Below are positions 8,931 through 18,290 of a stretch of DNA of 64,000 nt, piece after piece. The translations under genes were made by a program, and so were the position numbers. This DNA comes from Streptomyces sp. SID8374 (GTDB lineage Bacteria; Actinomycetota; Actinomycetes; Streptomycetales; Streptomycetaceae), in contig NZ_WWGH01000001.1 in assembly GCF_009865135.1 (NCBI RefSeq), forward strand, positions 3,720,001-3,784,000. Direction: 5' to 3'. Below the pieces are notes generated by a model. The model was not told the DNA's origin. It did no database searches and was given only the letters and a program-made list of their open reading frames with translations. The first letter of the stretch is position 1, and the number at the start of each line of letters is the position of its first letter.

Positions 8931-11900
8931 TCACGCCCCCGCCGCCACCGTCTCCTTCTCCCGCTCCAGCATCCGGCGCAGCGGCCCCTCCTCGGCGGCG
9001 AGCTCGGCGTACGGTCCGCGCTGCGCCACCCGGCCCGCGTCCAGCACCAGCACCTCGTCGACCGCTTCGACCCCGGCCAGCCGGTGGGTGATCAGGACGG
9101 TCGTGCGCCCCTCGGTGGCGGCCAGCAGGTCGGCGGTGAGCGCGTCGGCGGTCGCCAGGTCGAGGTGCTCCGCCGGCTCGTCCAGGACGAGGACCGGGAA
9201 GTCCGCCAGCAACGCCCGGGCGAGGGCGAGGCGCTGGCGCTGCCCGCCGGAGAGCCGGGCGCCGTGCTCGCCGACCAGGGTGTCGAGTCCCTCGGGCAGG
9301 GAGCGGACCCACTCCAGCAGCCGGGCCCGGGAGAGCGCGTCGGCCAGCTCGGCGTCGGTGGCGCCGGTACGGGCGAGGCGCAGGTTCTCGCGGATGGAGC
9401 TGTCGAAGACGTGGGCGTCCTGGGCGCACAGGCCGACGGAGCGCCGTACGGTGTCGCCGTCCAGGTCCGCCGCCTGCACACCGCCGAGGCTGTACGTCCC
9501 CGAGGAGGCGTCCAGGAAGCGGAGGAGGACCTGCGCGAGCGTCGTCTTGCCGGAGCCGGAGGGGCCGACGACCGCGATGCGGCGGCCGGGCACCAGCGTC
9601 AGGTCCACCGACTCCAGGGCGTCGTGGTGCGCCCCCGGGTAGCGGGCCGACAGCCCCCGCACATCCAGCGGGAACGGCGAGGCGGGCGCATCGGCCGGGC
9701 TCGCGGGCTCCCGTACGGGGACGGGGGCGTCGAGTACCTCGTACACCCGCTCCGCGCTCCGCAGCACCCGCTGGCGGTACTGCACCGCGAGCGGCAGTCC
9801 GGCGACGGCCTCGAAGGCGGCGAGCGGGGTGAGGACCACCACCGCGAGCGCGACCCCGGCCAGCCGGCCGTCGTTCACGGCGGGCACGGCGACGAGTGCG
9901 GCGGCCACCACGGTCAGCCCGCAGACCAGGGCGGAGAGCCCGCCGCCCAGGGCCGTCGCGGTGGCCGCGCGGGAGGCGATCCGGGTCAGCAGGCCGTCGG
10001 CCGCCCGCATCTGGGCCTGCCGGGCCGGGAGCGCCCCGGCGACGGTCAGCTCGGCCGTGCCGCCGAGGAGATCGGTGACCCGGGTGGCCAGGGCGGCGCG
10101 CGCGGGCGCCAGTTGACGTTCCGTGCGGCGGGCGACGGTCCCGCTGACCAGCGGCACGCCGACCCCGGCGACCAGCAGCCCGACCGCCAGGATCACGCCC
10201 GCCTCCGGCAGCAGCCAGCCGGTGAACCCGGCAGCGGCCACGGAGACCGTCAGCGCCGTCCCGGCGGGCAGCAGCCAGCGCAGCCAGTAGTCCTGGAGCG
10301 CGTCCACGTCGGCGACGAGCCGGGAGAGCAGGTCGCCCCGCCGCACCGTGCGCAGCCCGGCGGGCGCGACGCGTTCGAGGCCCCGGTAGACCGCGACCCG
10401 GAGTTCGGCGAGCAGCTTGAGCACGGCGTCGTGGGAGACCAGGCGCTCCGCGTACCGGAAGACCGCTCGGCCGATGCCGAAGGCGCGCGTCGCGGTGACG
10501 GCCATCATCAGGTAGAGCACCGGCGGCTGTTCGGAGGCGCGGGAGATCAGCCAGCCGGAGACGGCCATGAGCCCCACGGCCGACCCCACGGCGAGGCTGC
10601 CCAGCAGCAGCCCCAGGGCGAGCTGTCCACGCTGCGCGCCCGCCGCCTCCCGGACCCGGGCGAGGACCCGCCCGGGGCGGGCGTCGGTCTCCCGCAGCAG
10701 TGCGGCTTCGGGGACCGGACCGCCCCCGGCCTTACGCGGATCCGCAGACTCCAGCAGGGTCCCGACCTCCCGTGCGTCCCCGGACTCCAGCAGGGCCCCG
10801 CCATCCCGCACGCCCCCCGACTCCAGCAGGGCCCCGCTCACCCGTACGTCCCCAGGCTCCAGCAGGTCCGCCGCCTCCAGCACATCCCCGGGGCGCCGCG
10901 CGTCCAGCGGCTCACCGCCCGCGAGGGGCTGCGGCACGGGCAGTCCGGGCGCGGCGACCACCGCGGCCGGCCCCTGGGCCTCCGCCGACCGCGGCTCCAG
11001 CGTCACCACCCGGTCCGCCACCGCCAGCAGGGCCGGGCGGTGGACGACCAGCAGCACGGTCCGGCCCGCCGCCAGCCTCCGTACGGCATCGACGATCCCC
11101 GCCTCCGTCTCCCCGTCCAGGCTCGCGGTCGGCTCGTCCAGGAGCAGCAGCGGCCGGTCGGCCAGGAACGCGCGGGCGAGGGCGAGGCGTTGGCGCTGAC
11201 CGGCGGAGAGCCCGGCGCCGTCCTCGCCGAGCAGGGTCCGCTCGCCATCGGGCAGCTCGGCGACGAAGTCGTACGCCCCCGCGTCGCGCAGCGCCGCCAC
11301 CACCGCCTCGTCGTCGGCGTCGGGCCGGGCGAGGCGGACGTTCTCCGCGATCGTGCCCGCGAAGAGGTGCGGGCGCTGCGGGACCCAGGCGATCCGGCTC
11401 CGCCAGCGCTCCAGGTCCAGCTCCCCGAGGTCCCGGCCGCCGACCCGGACGTGTCCCTCGGCGGGTACGGCGAACCCGAGGACCACGTTCAGCAGGGTGG
11501 ACTTGCCGACGCCGCTCGGGCCGACCAGGGCGACCGTCTCCCCCGGTTCGACGGTGAGTGAGACGGCGTCCAGCGAGGGTTCGGTGCGGCCCTCGTGGCG
11601 TACGGTCACGCGCTCCAGCTCCAGGCGCGTCGAGTCCGGGACGTCCTCGGTGCCCGCCGCCCGGGGCTCGGTCTTCAGGACCGCGAAGATCTCCTCGGCG
11701 GCCGAGAGGCCCTCCGCCGCCGCGTGGTACTGCGCTCCGACCTGGCGGATCGGCAGATACGCCTCCGGGGCCAGGATCAGGACCACCAGGCCGGTGTAGA
11801 GGTCGAGTTCCCCGTGCACGAGCCGCATGCCGATGGTGACGGCGACGAGCGCGACCGACAGGGTGGCCAGCAGCTCCAGGGCGAACGAGGAGAGGAAGGC

Positions 11901-12629
11901 GATCCGCAGGGTGCGCACGGTGGCCCGGCGGTACTGCGAGGTGATGGTGCGGATCGACTCGGCCTGGGCCTTGGCGCGGCCGAAGACCTTGAGCGTCGGG
12001 AGACCGGCGACGATGTCCAGGAAGTGGCCGGAGAGCCGGGAGAGCAGCTGCCACTGCCGGTCCATCCGGGACTGGGTGGCCCAGCCGATCAGGATCATGA
12101 AGAGGGGGATGAGCGGCAGCGTGACCACGATGATCGCCGCCGAGACCCAGTCTTCGGTGACGATCCGGGCCAGCACCGCCACCGGCACGACCACCGCGAG
12201 CCCGAGCTGCGGCAGATAGCGCGCGAAGTAGTCGTCGAGTGCGTCGACCCCACGGGTCGCCAGCGCCACCAGGGAGCCGGTGCGCTGTCCGCTCAGCCAG
12301 CCGGGGCCCAGCTGCGCGGCCCGCTCCAGGAGCCGGCCGCGCAGCTCGGACTTGACCGCCGCGCTCGCCCGGTGGGCCGCCAACTCGGTGAGCCAGGCGA
12401 CCAGGGCGCGGCCCACGGCAACCGCCGCGAGCAGGAGCAGCGGGGTACGGAGTTCGGTGACCGTGAGCCCGTCCTCGAACCCGCCCACCACGATCTCGGC
12501 GATCAGCATCGCCTGGGCGATCACCAGCGCGGCGCCGACCAGACCGAGGGCCACCACGGCCGCCAGGAAGAAGCGGGTGGCCTGTGCGTAGCGCACCAGA
12601 CGCGGGTCGATCGGTTTCACGTGAAACAT
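8931..12629 (-). CDS. cydCD: Fused thiol/haem-handling ABC exporter CydDC
   Basis: 1232 aa: two complete TMD-NBD halves in one chain. The first half (1-570) has six membrane helices, Walker A GPSGVGKST and signature LSAGQRQR; the second (about 680-1230) has GPSGSGKTT and LSGGQRQR with VLDEPAEHLD. CydDC exports reductant to the periplasm and is needed to assemble cytochrome bd. The halves are separate genes in many bacteria but fused in Streptomyces. The linker (about 585-670) holds four 12-aa repeats of a LLESG type. The ATG at 12629 lies inside a parS site, so the protein begins MFHVKP; GTG four codons in is a plausible alternative start. Confidence 0.93.
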   Translation of the reverse strand: MFHVKPIDPRLVRYAQATRFFLAAVVALGLVGAALVIAQAMLIAEIVVGGFEDGLTVTELRTPLLLLAAVAVGRALVAWLTELAAHRASAAVKSELRGRLLERAAQLGPGWLSGQRTGSLVALATRGVDALDDYFARYLPQLGLAVVVPVAVLARIVTEDWVSAAIIVVTLPLIPLFMILIGWATQSRMDRQWQLLSRLSGHFLDIVAGLPTLKVFGRAKAQAESIRTITSQYRRATVRTLRIAFLSSFALELLATLSVALVAVTIGMRLVHGELDLYTGLVVLILAPEAYLPIRQVGAQYHAAAEGLSAAEEIFAVLKTEPRAAGTEDVPDSTRLELERVTVRHEGRTEPSLDAVSLTVEPGETVALVGPSGVGKSTLLNVVLGFAVPAEGHVRVGGRDLGELDLERWRSRIAWVPQRPHLFAGTIAENVRLARPDADDEAVVAALRDAGAYDFVAELPDGERTLLGEDGAGLSAGQRQRLALARAFLADRPLLLLDEPTASLDGETEAGIVDAVRRLAAGRTVLLVVHRPALLAVADRVVTLEPRSAEAQGPAAVVAAPGLPVPQPLAGGEPLDARRPGDVLEAADLLEPGDVRVSGALLESGGVRDGGALLESGDAREVGTLLESADPRKAGGGPVPEAALLRETDARPGRVLARVREAAGAQRGQLALGLLLGSLAVGSAVGLMAVSGWLISRASEQPPVLYLMMAVTATRAFGIGRAVFRYAERLVSHDAVLKLLAELRVAVYRGLERVAPAGLRTVRRGDLLSRLVADVDALQDYWLRWLLPAGTALTVSVAAAGFTGWLLPEAGVILAVGLLVAGVGVPLVSGTVARRTERQLAPARAALATRVTDLLGGTAELTVAGALPARQAQMRAADGLLTRIASRAATATALGGGLSALVCGLTVVAAALVAVPAVNDGRLAGVALAVVVLTPLAAFEAVAGLPLAVQYRQRVLRSAERVYEVLDAPVPVREPASPADAPASPFPLDVRGLSARYPGAHHDALESVDLTLVPGRRIAVVGPSGSGKTTLAQVLLRFLDASSGTYSLGGVQAADLDGDTVRRSVGLCAQDAHVFDSSIRENLRLARTGATDAELADALSRARLLEWVRSLPEGLDTLVGEHGARLSGGQRQRLALARALLADFPVLVLDEPAEHLDLATADALTADLLAATEGRTTVLITHRLAGVEAVDEVLVLDAGRVAQRGPYAELAAEEGPLRRMLEREKETVAAGA
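10741..10890 (-). repeat. Tandem 36-bp repeats in the CydD-CydC linker
   Basis: GACTCCAGCAGGG recurs at 10747, 10783 and 10819 (plus-strand reading) with a variant at 10855, an exact 36-bp period. It encodes 12-residue units such as VSGALLESGGVR, DGGALLESGDAR and EVGTLLESADPR. The tract joins the two ABC halves and is absent from the conserved domains, so copy number may vary between strains. Confidence 0.85.
12614..12627. other. parS (ParB-binding site) at the cydCD start
   Basis: Exact GTTTCACGTGAAAC. The last base is the first base (read on +) of the cydCD start codon, so the site encodes residues 1-5 (MFHVK). Confidence 0.9.
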
Positions 12630-12650
12630 CCCCCAGCAGGGTCGGAGCGA

Positions 12651-12684
12651 GCCGGGCCGTGTTTCACGTGAAACACGGCCCGGC
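12651..12684. other. parS at 12661-12674 inside a 34-bp perfect palindrome
   Basis: The core GTTTCACGTGAAAC is flanked by GCCGGGCCGT and its exact complement ACGGCCCGGC. The palindrome lies between cydB and cydCD and could also form an attenuating hairpin in the cyd transcript (inference). Confidence 0.9.
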
Positions 12685-12698
12685 GGGGCCGGTGCGGC

Positions 12699-13700
12699 TC
12701 AGTGCGCGTCCGCGATGTGCTGGGTGCCGATCCGCTTGCGGAACACCCAGTACGTCCAGCTCTGGTACAGCAGCACCATCGGTGTGGCGATGCCGGCGCA
12801 CCAGGTCATGATCTTCAGCGTGTACGGCGTGGACGAGGCGTTGGTGACCGTGAGGTTCCACGCATCGTTCAGCGAGGACGGCATGACGTTCGGGAAGAGC
12901 GTCAGGAACAGCATCCCCACCGCCGCCACGATCGTCAGCCCCGAGAACGCGAACGACCAGCCCTCGCGCCCCTTGGCGATGGCGCCGATCGCCGCCACCA
13001 GGGCCACCACCGCCACGATCAGCGCCACCAGGCTCCAGCGGTCGCCGCTGTCGGCCTGGGTCCAGAGCAGGAAGCCCAGCGCGAGCACCGCCGTGGCCAG
13101 GCCCAGCTTCAGCGCCAGCGACCGCGCCCGGACCCGGATGTCCCCGGCCGTCTTGAGCGCCGCGAACACCGCACCGTGGAAGGTGAAGAGGAAGAGCGTG
13201 ACGAGCCCGCCGAGGATCGCGTACGGGTTCAGGAGGTCGAAGAAGTTGCCGACGTACTCCATGTCGGCGTCGATCTTCACTCCGCGCACGATGTTCCCGA
13301 ACGCCACACCCCACAGCACGGCGGGGATCAGCGAGGTCCAGAAGATCGCGTTCTCCCAGTTGGTCTGCCACCGCTCCCCGGTCCGCTTGGCCCGGTACTC
13401 GAAGGCCACCCCGCGCACGATCAGGCAGAGCAGGATGATCAGCAGCGGCAGGTAGAAGCCGGAGAACAGGGTGGCGTACCACTCGGGGAAGGCCGCGAAG
13501 GTCGCGCCGCCCGCGGTGAGCAGCCAGACCTCGTTGCCGTCCCAGACGGGCCCGATCGTGTTGATGAGGACCCGCCGCTCCTTGCGGTCGCGGGCGAGCA
13601 GCTTGGTGAGGACCCCGATGCCGAAGTCGAATCCCTCCAGGAAGAAGTAGCCGATCCAGAGGACGGCGATGAGCACGAACCAGACGTCGTGGAGTTCCAT
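12699..13700 (-). CDS. cydB: Cytochrome bd quinol oxidase subunit II
   Basis: 333 aa, about nine predicted membrane helices. The N-terminus (MELHDVWFVLIAVLWIGYFF) and the FDFGIGVLTKLLAR and GPVWDGNEVWL segments are diagnostic of CydB. With CydA it forms the high-affinity terminal oxidase that reduces O2 at low oxygen. It begins 18 bp after cydA on the same strand and is followed by a 69-bp gap with two parS sites before cydCD. Confidence 0.96.
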   Translation of the reverse strand: MELHDVWFVLIAVLWIGYFFLEGFDFGIGVLTKLLARDRKERRVLINTIGPVWDGNEVWLLTAGGATFAAFPEWYATLFSGFYLPLLIILLCLIVRGVAFEYRAKRTGERWQTNWENAIFWTSLIPAVLWGVAFGNIVRGVKIDADMEYVGNFFDLLNPYAILGGLVTLFLFTFHGAVFAALKTAGDIRVRARSLALKLGLATAVLALGFLLWTQADSGDRWSLVALIVAVVALVAAIGAIAKGREGWSFAFSGLTIVAAVGMLFLTLFPNVMPSSLNDAWNLTVTNASSTPYTLKIMTWCAGIATPMVLLYQSWTYWVFRKRIGTQHIADAH

Positions 13701-13718
13701 CTCTCAGCTCCTGTGCTC

Positions 13719-15230
13719 TCAGTACGAGAAGGCCATGGGCCGGTCGGCGTCTTCGTCGTCGTGGCCGTTGATCCGGGTGGGCGGGTTGAGGTCGGACTCG
13801 GTGAGCTCCGGCGGCCCGGCCTTGATGTACTTCACGAGGAGCTTGACCTCGATGACCGCCAGCACGGCGTAGACGAGGGTGAAGAGGATCATCGAGGTGA
13901 GGATCTCGCCCTGCGACACACCGGGGGAGACCCCGTCGCGGGTCTGGAGGACCCCGTAGACCACCCACGGCTGGCGGCCCATCTCGGTGAAGATCCAGCC
14001 CCAGGAGTTGGCGATGAGCGGGAAGAGCAGGGTCCAGAGCGCGGTGAGCCAGTAGAGCTTGGTGAACTTCGGGCTGAGCGCCTTGTTCCGGAAGAGGACC
14101 AGGTTCGGGACCTCGTCCTCGCCGGTCCGCATCGCCGGTGGCAGCAGGAACTTCCGCCGGGTCAGCCAGAGCCCCAGCAGGCCGAGGCCGAAGGAGGCCA
14201 TCCCGAACCCGATCATCCAGCGGAAGCTCCAGAACGCGACCGGGATGTTGGGCCGGTAGTCGCCGGGGCCGTACTTCTCCTCCTGGGCCTTGTTGATGTC
14301 GTTGATGCCCGGGACGTAGGAGTTCGGGTCGTTGTCGGCGAGGAAGGAGAGCACCCCGGGGAGCGAGATCTCGACGGAGTTGTGGCCCTCGCTGACGTCC
14401 CCGTACGCGAAGATCGAGAAGGGGGCGCGTTCCTGGCCGTCCCAGAGCGCCTCGGCGGCGGCCATCTTCATCGGCTGCTGCCGGAACATGACCTTGGCCA
14501 GGGAGTCGCCGCTGACGGCGGTGAGCATTCCGGCGATCACCACCGTGACCAGGCCCAGCCGCAGCGAGCTCCGCATCACCGGGATGTGCTTCTTGCGCGC
14601 GAGGTGGAAGGCGGCGATGCCGACCATGAAGGCCCCGCCGACCAGGAAGGCCGCCGTGATGGTGTGGAAGAACTGCGTCACCGCGGTGTCCTGGGTGAGG
14701 ACCTTCCAGAAGTCGGTGAGCTCGGCGCGGCCGCGCTCCTCGTTGATGCGGTAGCCGACCGGGTGCTGCATCCAGGAGTTGGCCGCCAGGATGAAGTAGG
14801 CGGAGAGGATCGTGCCGAGCGAGACCATCCACATGCAGGCGAGGTGGATCTTCTTCGGCAGCCGGTCCCAGCCGAAGATCCACAGTCCGATGAAGGTGGA
14901 CTCGAAGAAGAAGGCGATCAGCGCCTCGAAGGCGAGCGGGGCGCCGAAGATGTCGCCGACGAAGCGCGAGTAGTCGGACCAGTTCATGCCGAACTGGAAC
15001 TCCTGGACGATGCCCGTGACGACGCCCATGGCGATGTTGATCAGGAACAGCTTGCCCCAGAACTTGGTCGCCCTGAGGTACTTCTCGTTGTCCGTCCGCA
15101 CCCAGGCGGTCTGCAGGCCGGCGGTGAGCGCGGCGAGCGAGATCGTCAGCGGAACGAAGAGGAAGTGGTAGACGGTGGTGATGCCGAACTGCCAGCGCGC
15201 CAGGGTCTCCGGCGCCAGAGCGAGGTCCAC
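13719..15230 (-). CDS. cydA: Cytochrome bd quinol oxidase subunit I
   Basis: 503 aa. The GTG at 15230 is preceded by a strong ribosome site (AAGGAGAAAGACGAC), and the product opens LALAPETLARWQFGITTVYH with the conserved haem-ligand histidine region. GRQPWVVYG, near the Q-loop end, is the CydA signature, and helices carrying the haem b558/b595/d ligands follow the family pattern. The frame could extend to 15308, but that stretch carries no homology. First gene of the cyd block, with a Rex operator about 105 bp upstream. Confidence 0.96.
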   Translation of the reverse strand: MDLALAPETLARWQFGITTVYHFLFVPLTISLAALTAGLQTAWVRTDNEKYLRATKFWGKLFLINIAMGVVTGIVQEFQFGMNWSDYSRFVGDIFGAPLAFEALIAFFFESTFIGLWIFGWDRLPKKIHLACMWMVSLGTILSAYFILAANSWMQHPVGYRINEERGRAELTDFWKVLTQDTAVTQFFHTITAAFLVGGAFMVGIAAFHLARKKHIPVMRSSLRLGLVTVVIAGMLTAVSGDSLAKVMFRQQPMKMAAAEALWDGQERAPFSIFAYGDVSEGHNSVEISLPGVLSFLADNDPNSYVPGINDINKAQEEKYGPGDYRPNIPVAFWSFRWMIGFGMASFGLGLLGLWLTRRKFLLPPAMRTGEDEVPNLVLFRNKALSPKFTKLYWLTALWTLLFPLIANSWGWIFTEMGRQPWVVYGVLQTRDGVSPGVSQGEILTSMILFTLVYAVLAVIEVKLLVKYIKAGPPELTESDLNPPTRINGHDDEDADRPMAFSY

Positions 15231-15332
15231 GTCGTCTTTCTCCTTACGTCGCCGTGGTGACACCACGTCTCCGTGGCCACACCGGGCACTCTGCCCCTTT
15301 GATCCCACTCATCGTGGGAGGAATGGGGGCAC

Positions 15333-15360
15333 GCTTGTGAACGCGTTCACATTCACAAGC
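15333..15360. promoter_or_regulatory. Rex operator (ROP) upstream of cydA
   Basis: TGTGAACGCGTTCACA (15336-15351) is a perfect 16-bp palindrome identical to the ROP consensus known for the NADH/NAD+-sensing repressor Rex of Streptomyces coelicolor. A second pair of arms, GCTTGTGAA (15333-15341) and TTCACAAGC (15352-15360), overlaps it. Expected effect: cyd repressed when NADH/NAD+ is low and released under oxygen limitation. Confidence 0.92.
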
Positions 15361-15461
15361 AATTATGGCGCACACACTTTCGGGCCGTTCGCCGGGGGTA
15401 CCCCTTTTCGGTCCGGGGCGCCCCCGGCGACGTACGCGAAAGGCCCCTGGCGCATGCGGAA

Positions 15462-15494
15462 GGCCCCGGACCTCGTCGATCGAGGTCCGGGGCC
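15462..15494. terminator. Hairpin after hisC
   Basis: GGCCCCGGACCTCG and its exact complement CGAGGTCCGGGGCC are separated by 5 nt, giving a 14-bp stem downstream of the hisC stop, on the side facing the cyd promoter region. No U tract, as is common in Streptomyces. Confidence 0.75.
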
Positions 15495-15530
15495 ACCGGC
15501 CGTACAGGCGCCGCAGGGTGCGCCGGGGCG

Positions 15531-16610
15531 CTACAGCTCCGCGCGGAACGCCTCCGCCGCCTTCAGGAAGAGGTCGTTGCCCTCGCTCTCGCCGATGGTG
15601 ACCCGTACGCCCTCTCCCTTGAACGGGCGTACCACCACACCGGCCCGCTCACAGGCGGCGGCGAAGTCGAGGGTCCGCTCGCCCAGGCGCAGCCAGACGA
15701 AGTTGGCCTGCGACTCCGGCACGGTCCAGCCCTGGCGCACCAGCTCCCCGGCCACCCGGCTCCGCTCGGCGACCAGCGAACCGACCCGGCCGAGCAGCTC
15801 GTCCTCGGCGCGCAGCGAGGCGACCGCCGCGTCCTGGGCGAGCTGGCTGACGCCGAAGGGGACGGCGGTCTTCCGCAGCGCGGCGGCCACCGGCTCATGG
15901 GCCACGGCGAACCCGACCCGCAGCCCCGCGAGGCCGTACGCCTTCGAGAAGGTCCGCAGCACCGCCACATTGGGCCGGTCCCGGTAGATCTCGATGCCGT
16001 CGGGCACCTCGGCGTCGCGGATGAACTCCTTGTACGCCTCGTCGAGGACCACCAGCACATCGCCGGGCACCCGGTCCAGGAACCGTTCCAGCTCGGCCCG
16101 GCGCACCACGGTCCCGGTGGGGTTGTTCGGGTTGCAGACGAAGATCAGCCGGGTCCGGTCGGTGATCGCCTCGGCCATCGCGTCGAGGTCGTGCACCTCA
16201 CCGCTGGTCAGCGGGACCTTCACCGAGGTCGCGCCGCTCACCTGCGTGATGATCGGGTAGGCCTCGAAGGACCGCCAGGCGTAGATGACCTCGTCGCCCG
16301 GGCCCGAGGTGGCCTGGAGCAGCTGCTGGGCCACGCCGACCGATCCGGTGCCGGTTGCGAGGTGCGGGAGCGGCACCCCGAAACGGTCGGACAGCTCGTT
16401 CATCAGCCCGGTGCACGCCATGTCCGGGTAGCGGTTGAAGCTGCCCGCGGCGGCGAGCGCCGACTCCAGGACCCCCGGCAGCGGCGGGTAGGGGTTCTCG
16501 TTGGAGGACAGCTTGTACGCGACCGGTCCGCCGGCCGCCGCCGGCTTGCCCGGCACATAGGCGGGAACGCCGTCCAGCTCGGCGCGCAGCTTGGGGCTCG
16601 TCTCGCTCAC
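15531..16610 (-). CDS. hisC: Histidinol-phosphate / aromatic aminotransferase (HisC type)
   Basis: 359 aa class I/II PLP aminotransferase. The GTG at 16610 follows GAGGAGGACC. Seen: [12 protein letters not shown] near the N-terminus (substrate-binding), [19 protein letters not shown] and the PLP-lysine motif [17 protein letters not shown]. It transaminates imidazole-acetol phosphate or phenylpyruvate. It lies outside any his operon, so it may be the second (aromatic) paralogue rather than the biosynthetic one; the sequence does not decide this. Confidence 0.85.
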   Translation of the reverse strand: MSETSPKLRAELDGVPAYVPGKPAAAGGPVAYKLSSNENPYPPLPGVLESALAAAGSFNRYPDMACTGLMNELSDRFGVPLPHLATGTGSVGVAQQLLQATSGPGDEVIYAWRSFEAYPIITQVSGATSVKVPLTSGEVHDLDAMAEAITDRTRLIFVCNPNNPTGTVVRRAELERFLDRVPGDVLVVLDEAYKEFIRDAEVPDGIEIYRDRPNVAVLRTFSKAYGLAGLRVGFAVAHEPVAAALRKTAVPFGVSQLAQDAAVASLRAEDELLGRVGSLVAERSRVAGELVRQGWTVPESQANFVWLRLGERTLDFAAACERAGVVVRPFKGEGVRVTIGESEGNDLFLKAAEAFRAEL

Positions 16611-17003
16611 CGCAGGTCCTCCTCGACCGTCCGTACACATCAATACTGCTCACCATATGAGGATTGGGCGCCGCTGCGAATGGGCCTGGAGCGGAATCTC
16701 CCGCAGTGCCGGGAATGGCCCGCCCTCGGGAGGCTTTCCAGGGGGGAGCGTTTCCGGTTCCGGCGCGCGCCCGTGTCTCACGCCGTGGCGCGCGTCCCCC
16801 GAAGTGGTGAGTTGAGACCTCTTCGAGACATCGACCATTCAGCAGGCCGTCGACCGCCAACACCTGACACACCAATGCCGTGACCTCCAACGTCCTTTCA
16901 TTGCAAGGCATTTGACCGTTGATGATCATGCAGAAACGTGCCTGTCAATGGGTGCATATGCGACCGGACCGACCGCCCCTCCGAGCCCTACTATCGGCTC
17001 GCC
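16611..17003. other. 393-bp divergent intergenic region
   Basis: Lies between the divergent hisC and LacI-type genes and must contain both promoters. No RNA gene, long palindrome or confident -10/-35 pair was found. It is locally AT-richer around 16,890-16,960 than its surroundings. Confidence 0.5.
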
Positions 17004-18116
17004 ATGACAGCAGCAGGGAAGCACCAGGTGAGCCGGACGGAGACCCCCCGGCGCAGCGGCCGGCCAGGACGGGCGGGGATCCGCGACGTGGCCGCCGCGG
17101 CCGGAGTCTCGATCACGACCGTCTCCGACGCGCTCAACGGCAAGGGCAGGCTCCCGGACGCCACCCGCAGCCATGTCCGCGAGGTCGCAGAGCGCTTGGG
17201 CTACCGCCCCTCCGCAGCGGCCCGAACCCTCCGTACGGGCAAGTCGGGGCTGATCGGCCTGACCGTGACCACGTACGGGGATGAACCTTTCACCTTCACC
17301 GAATTCGCGTACTTCGCGGAGATGGCGAGAGCCGCGACCTCGGCGGCGCTCGCCCGGGGCTACGCCCTGGTCATCCTCCCCGCCACCTCCCGGCACGACG
17401 TCTGGTCGAACGTCGCACTCGACGGCACCGTCGTCATCGACCCCTCCGACCAGGACCCGGTCGTCACCGAACTCGTCCGCCAAGGGCTGCCCGTCGTCTC
17501 GGACGGCCGCCCCGCCGGGACGCTCCCCGTCACCGCCTGGGTCGACAACGACCACCGGGCCGCCGTACTCGACCTCCTCGACCACCTCGCCGCCGCCGGG
17601 GCCCGCCGTATCGGCCTGCTGACCGGCACCACCACCGACACGTACACCCGGCTCTCCACCACCGCCTACCTGCACTGGTGCGAGCGGGTCGGCCAGGATC
17701 CCGTCTACGAGTCCTACCCGGCGCACGACCCCTGCGCGGGCGCGGTCGCCGCCGATCGGCTGCTCGCCCGCCCGGACCGCCCCGACGCGGTCTACGGGCT
17801 CTTCGACCCCAACGGGACCGATCTCCTCGCGGCCGCCCGCCGCTACGGCCTGCGGGTCCCCGAGGACCTGCTGCTGGTCTGCTGTAGCGAGTCCACCGTG
17901 TACGCGGCCACCGAACCGCCCATCACGACGCTCTCGCTGAAGCCCCGCCGCATCGGCACCGCCGTCGTCCAGCTCCTCATCGACGCCATCGAAGGCGTCG
18001 AACACGACGGGCCGGTGGAGCAGGTGATACCGACGGAGCTCATCATCCGGACCTCCTCGCAACGCCGTCCGCCGCGCACCACGGTCAGCGCGCCACGCTC
18101 CCCCAGCAGGGACTGA
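17004..18116 (+). CDS. LacI-family transcriptional regulator
   Basis: 370 aa from ATG 17004. Residues about 25-75 form the LacI helix-turn-helix (GIRDVAAAAGVSITTVSDAL then GRLPDATRSHVREVAERLGY) and hinge; the rest is a periplasmic-binding-protein fold with effector-binding segments ending at DEIL-like LLVCCSESTVYAATEPP and ITTLSLKPRRIG. The 24-aa basic N-terminal extension is unusual. The effector is probably a sugar or nucleoside, but no transport or catabolic genes are adjacent. Confidence 0.87.
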   Translation: MTAAGKHQVSRTETPRRSGRPGRAGIRDVAAAAGVSITTVSDALNGKGRLPDATRSHVREVAERLGYRPSAAARTLRTGKSGLIGLTVTTYGDEPFTFTEFAYFAEMARAATSAALARGYALVILPATSRHDVWSNVALDGTVVIDPSDQDPVVTELVRQGLPVVSDGRPAGTLPVTAWVDNDHRAAVLDLLDHLAAAGARRIGLLTGTTTDTYTRLSTTAYLHWCERVGQDPVYESYPAHDPCAGAVAADRLLARPDRPDAVYGLFDPNGTDLLAAARRYGLRVPEDLLLVCCSESTVYAATEPPITTLSLKPRRIGTAVVQLLIDAIEGVEHDGPVEQVIPTELIIRTSSQRRPPRTTVSAPRSPSRD

Positions 18117-18290
18117 TCGGCTCTTTTCGGACCAATCGGCCGGTGAACCGTACGTGCGCCCGGATTCACCACCCCTGGTGCGTCACACAGATCGATCCGC
18201 ATTCCTATGATGGGCGCACGACACCGCGGACCACCTCTACCAGGCAAGGCCCGTCAGGTGTACGGCGGCGCGACGGTGGTGGAGGGGTCG

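Noticed and set aside
8931..12629. Possible frameshift or assembly fusion joining cydD and cydC
   Set aside because: The frame is continuous, both halves are complete, and fused CydDC is normal in Streptomyces.
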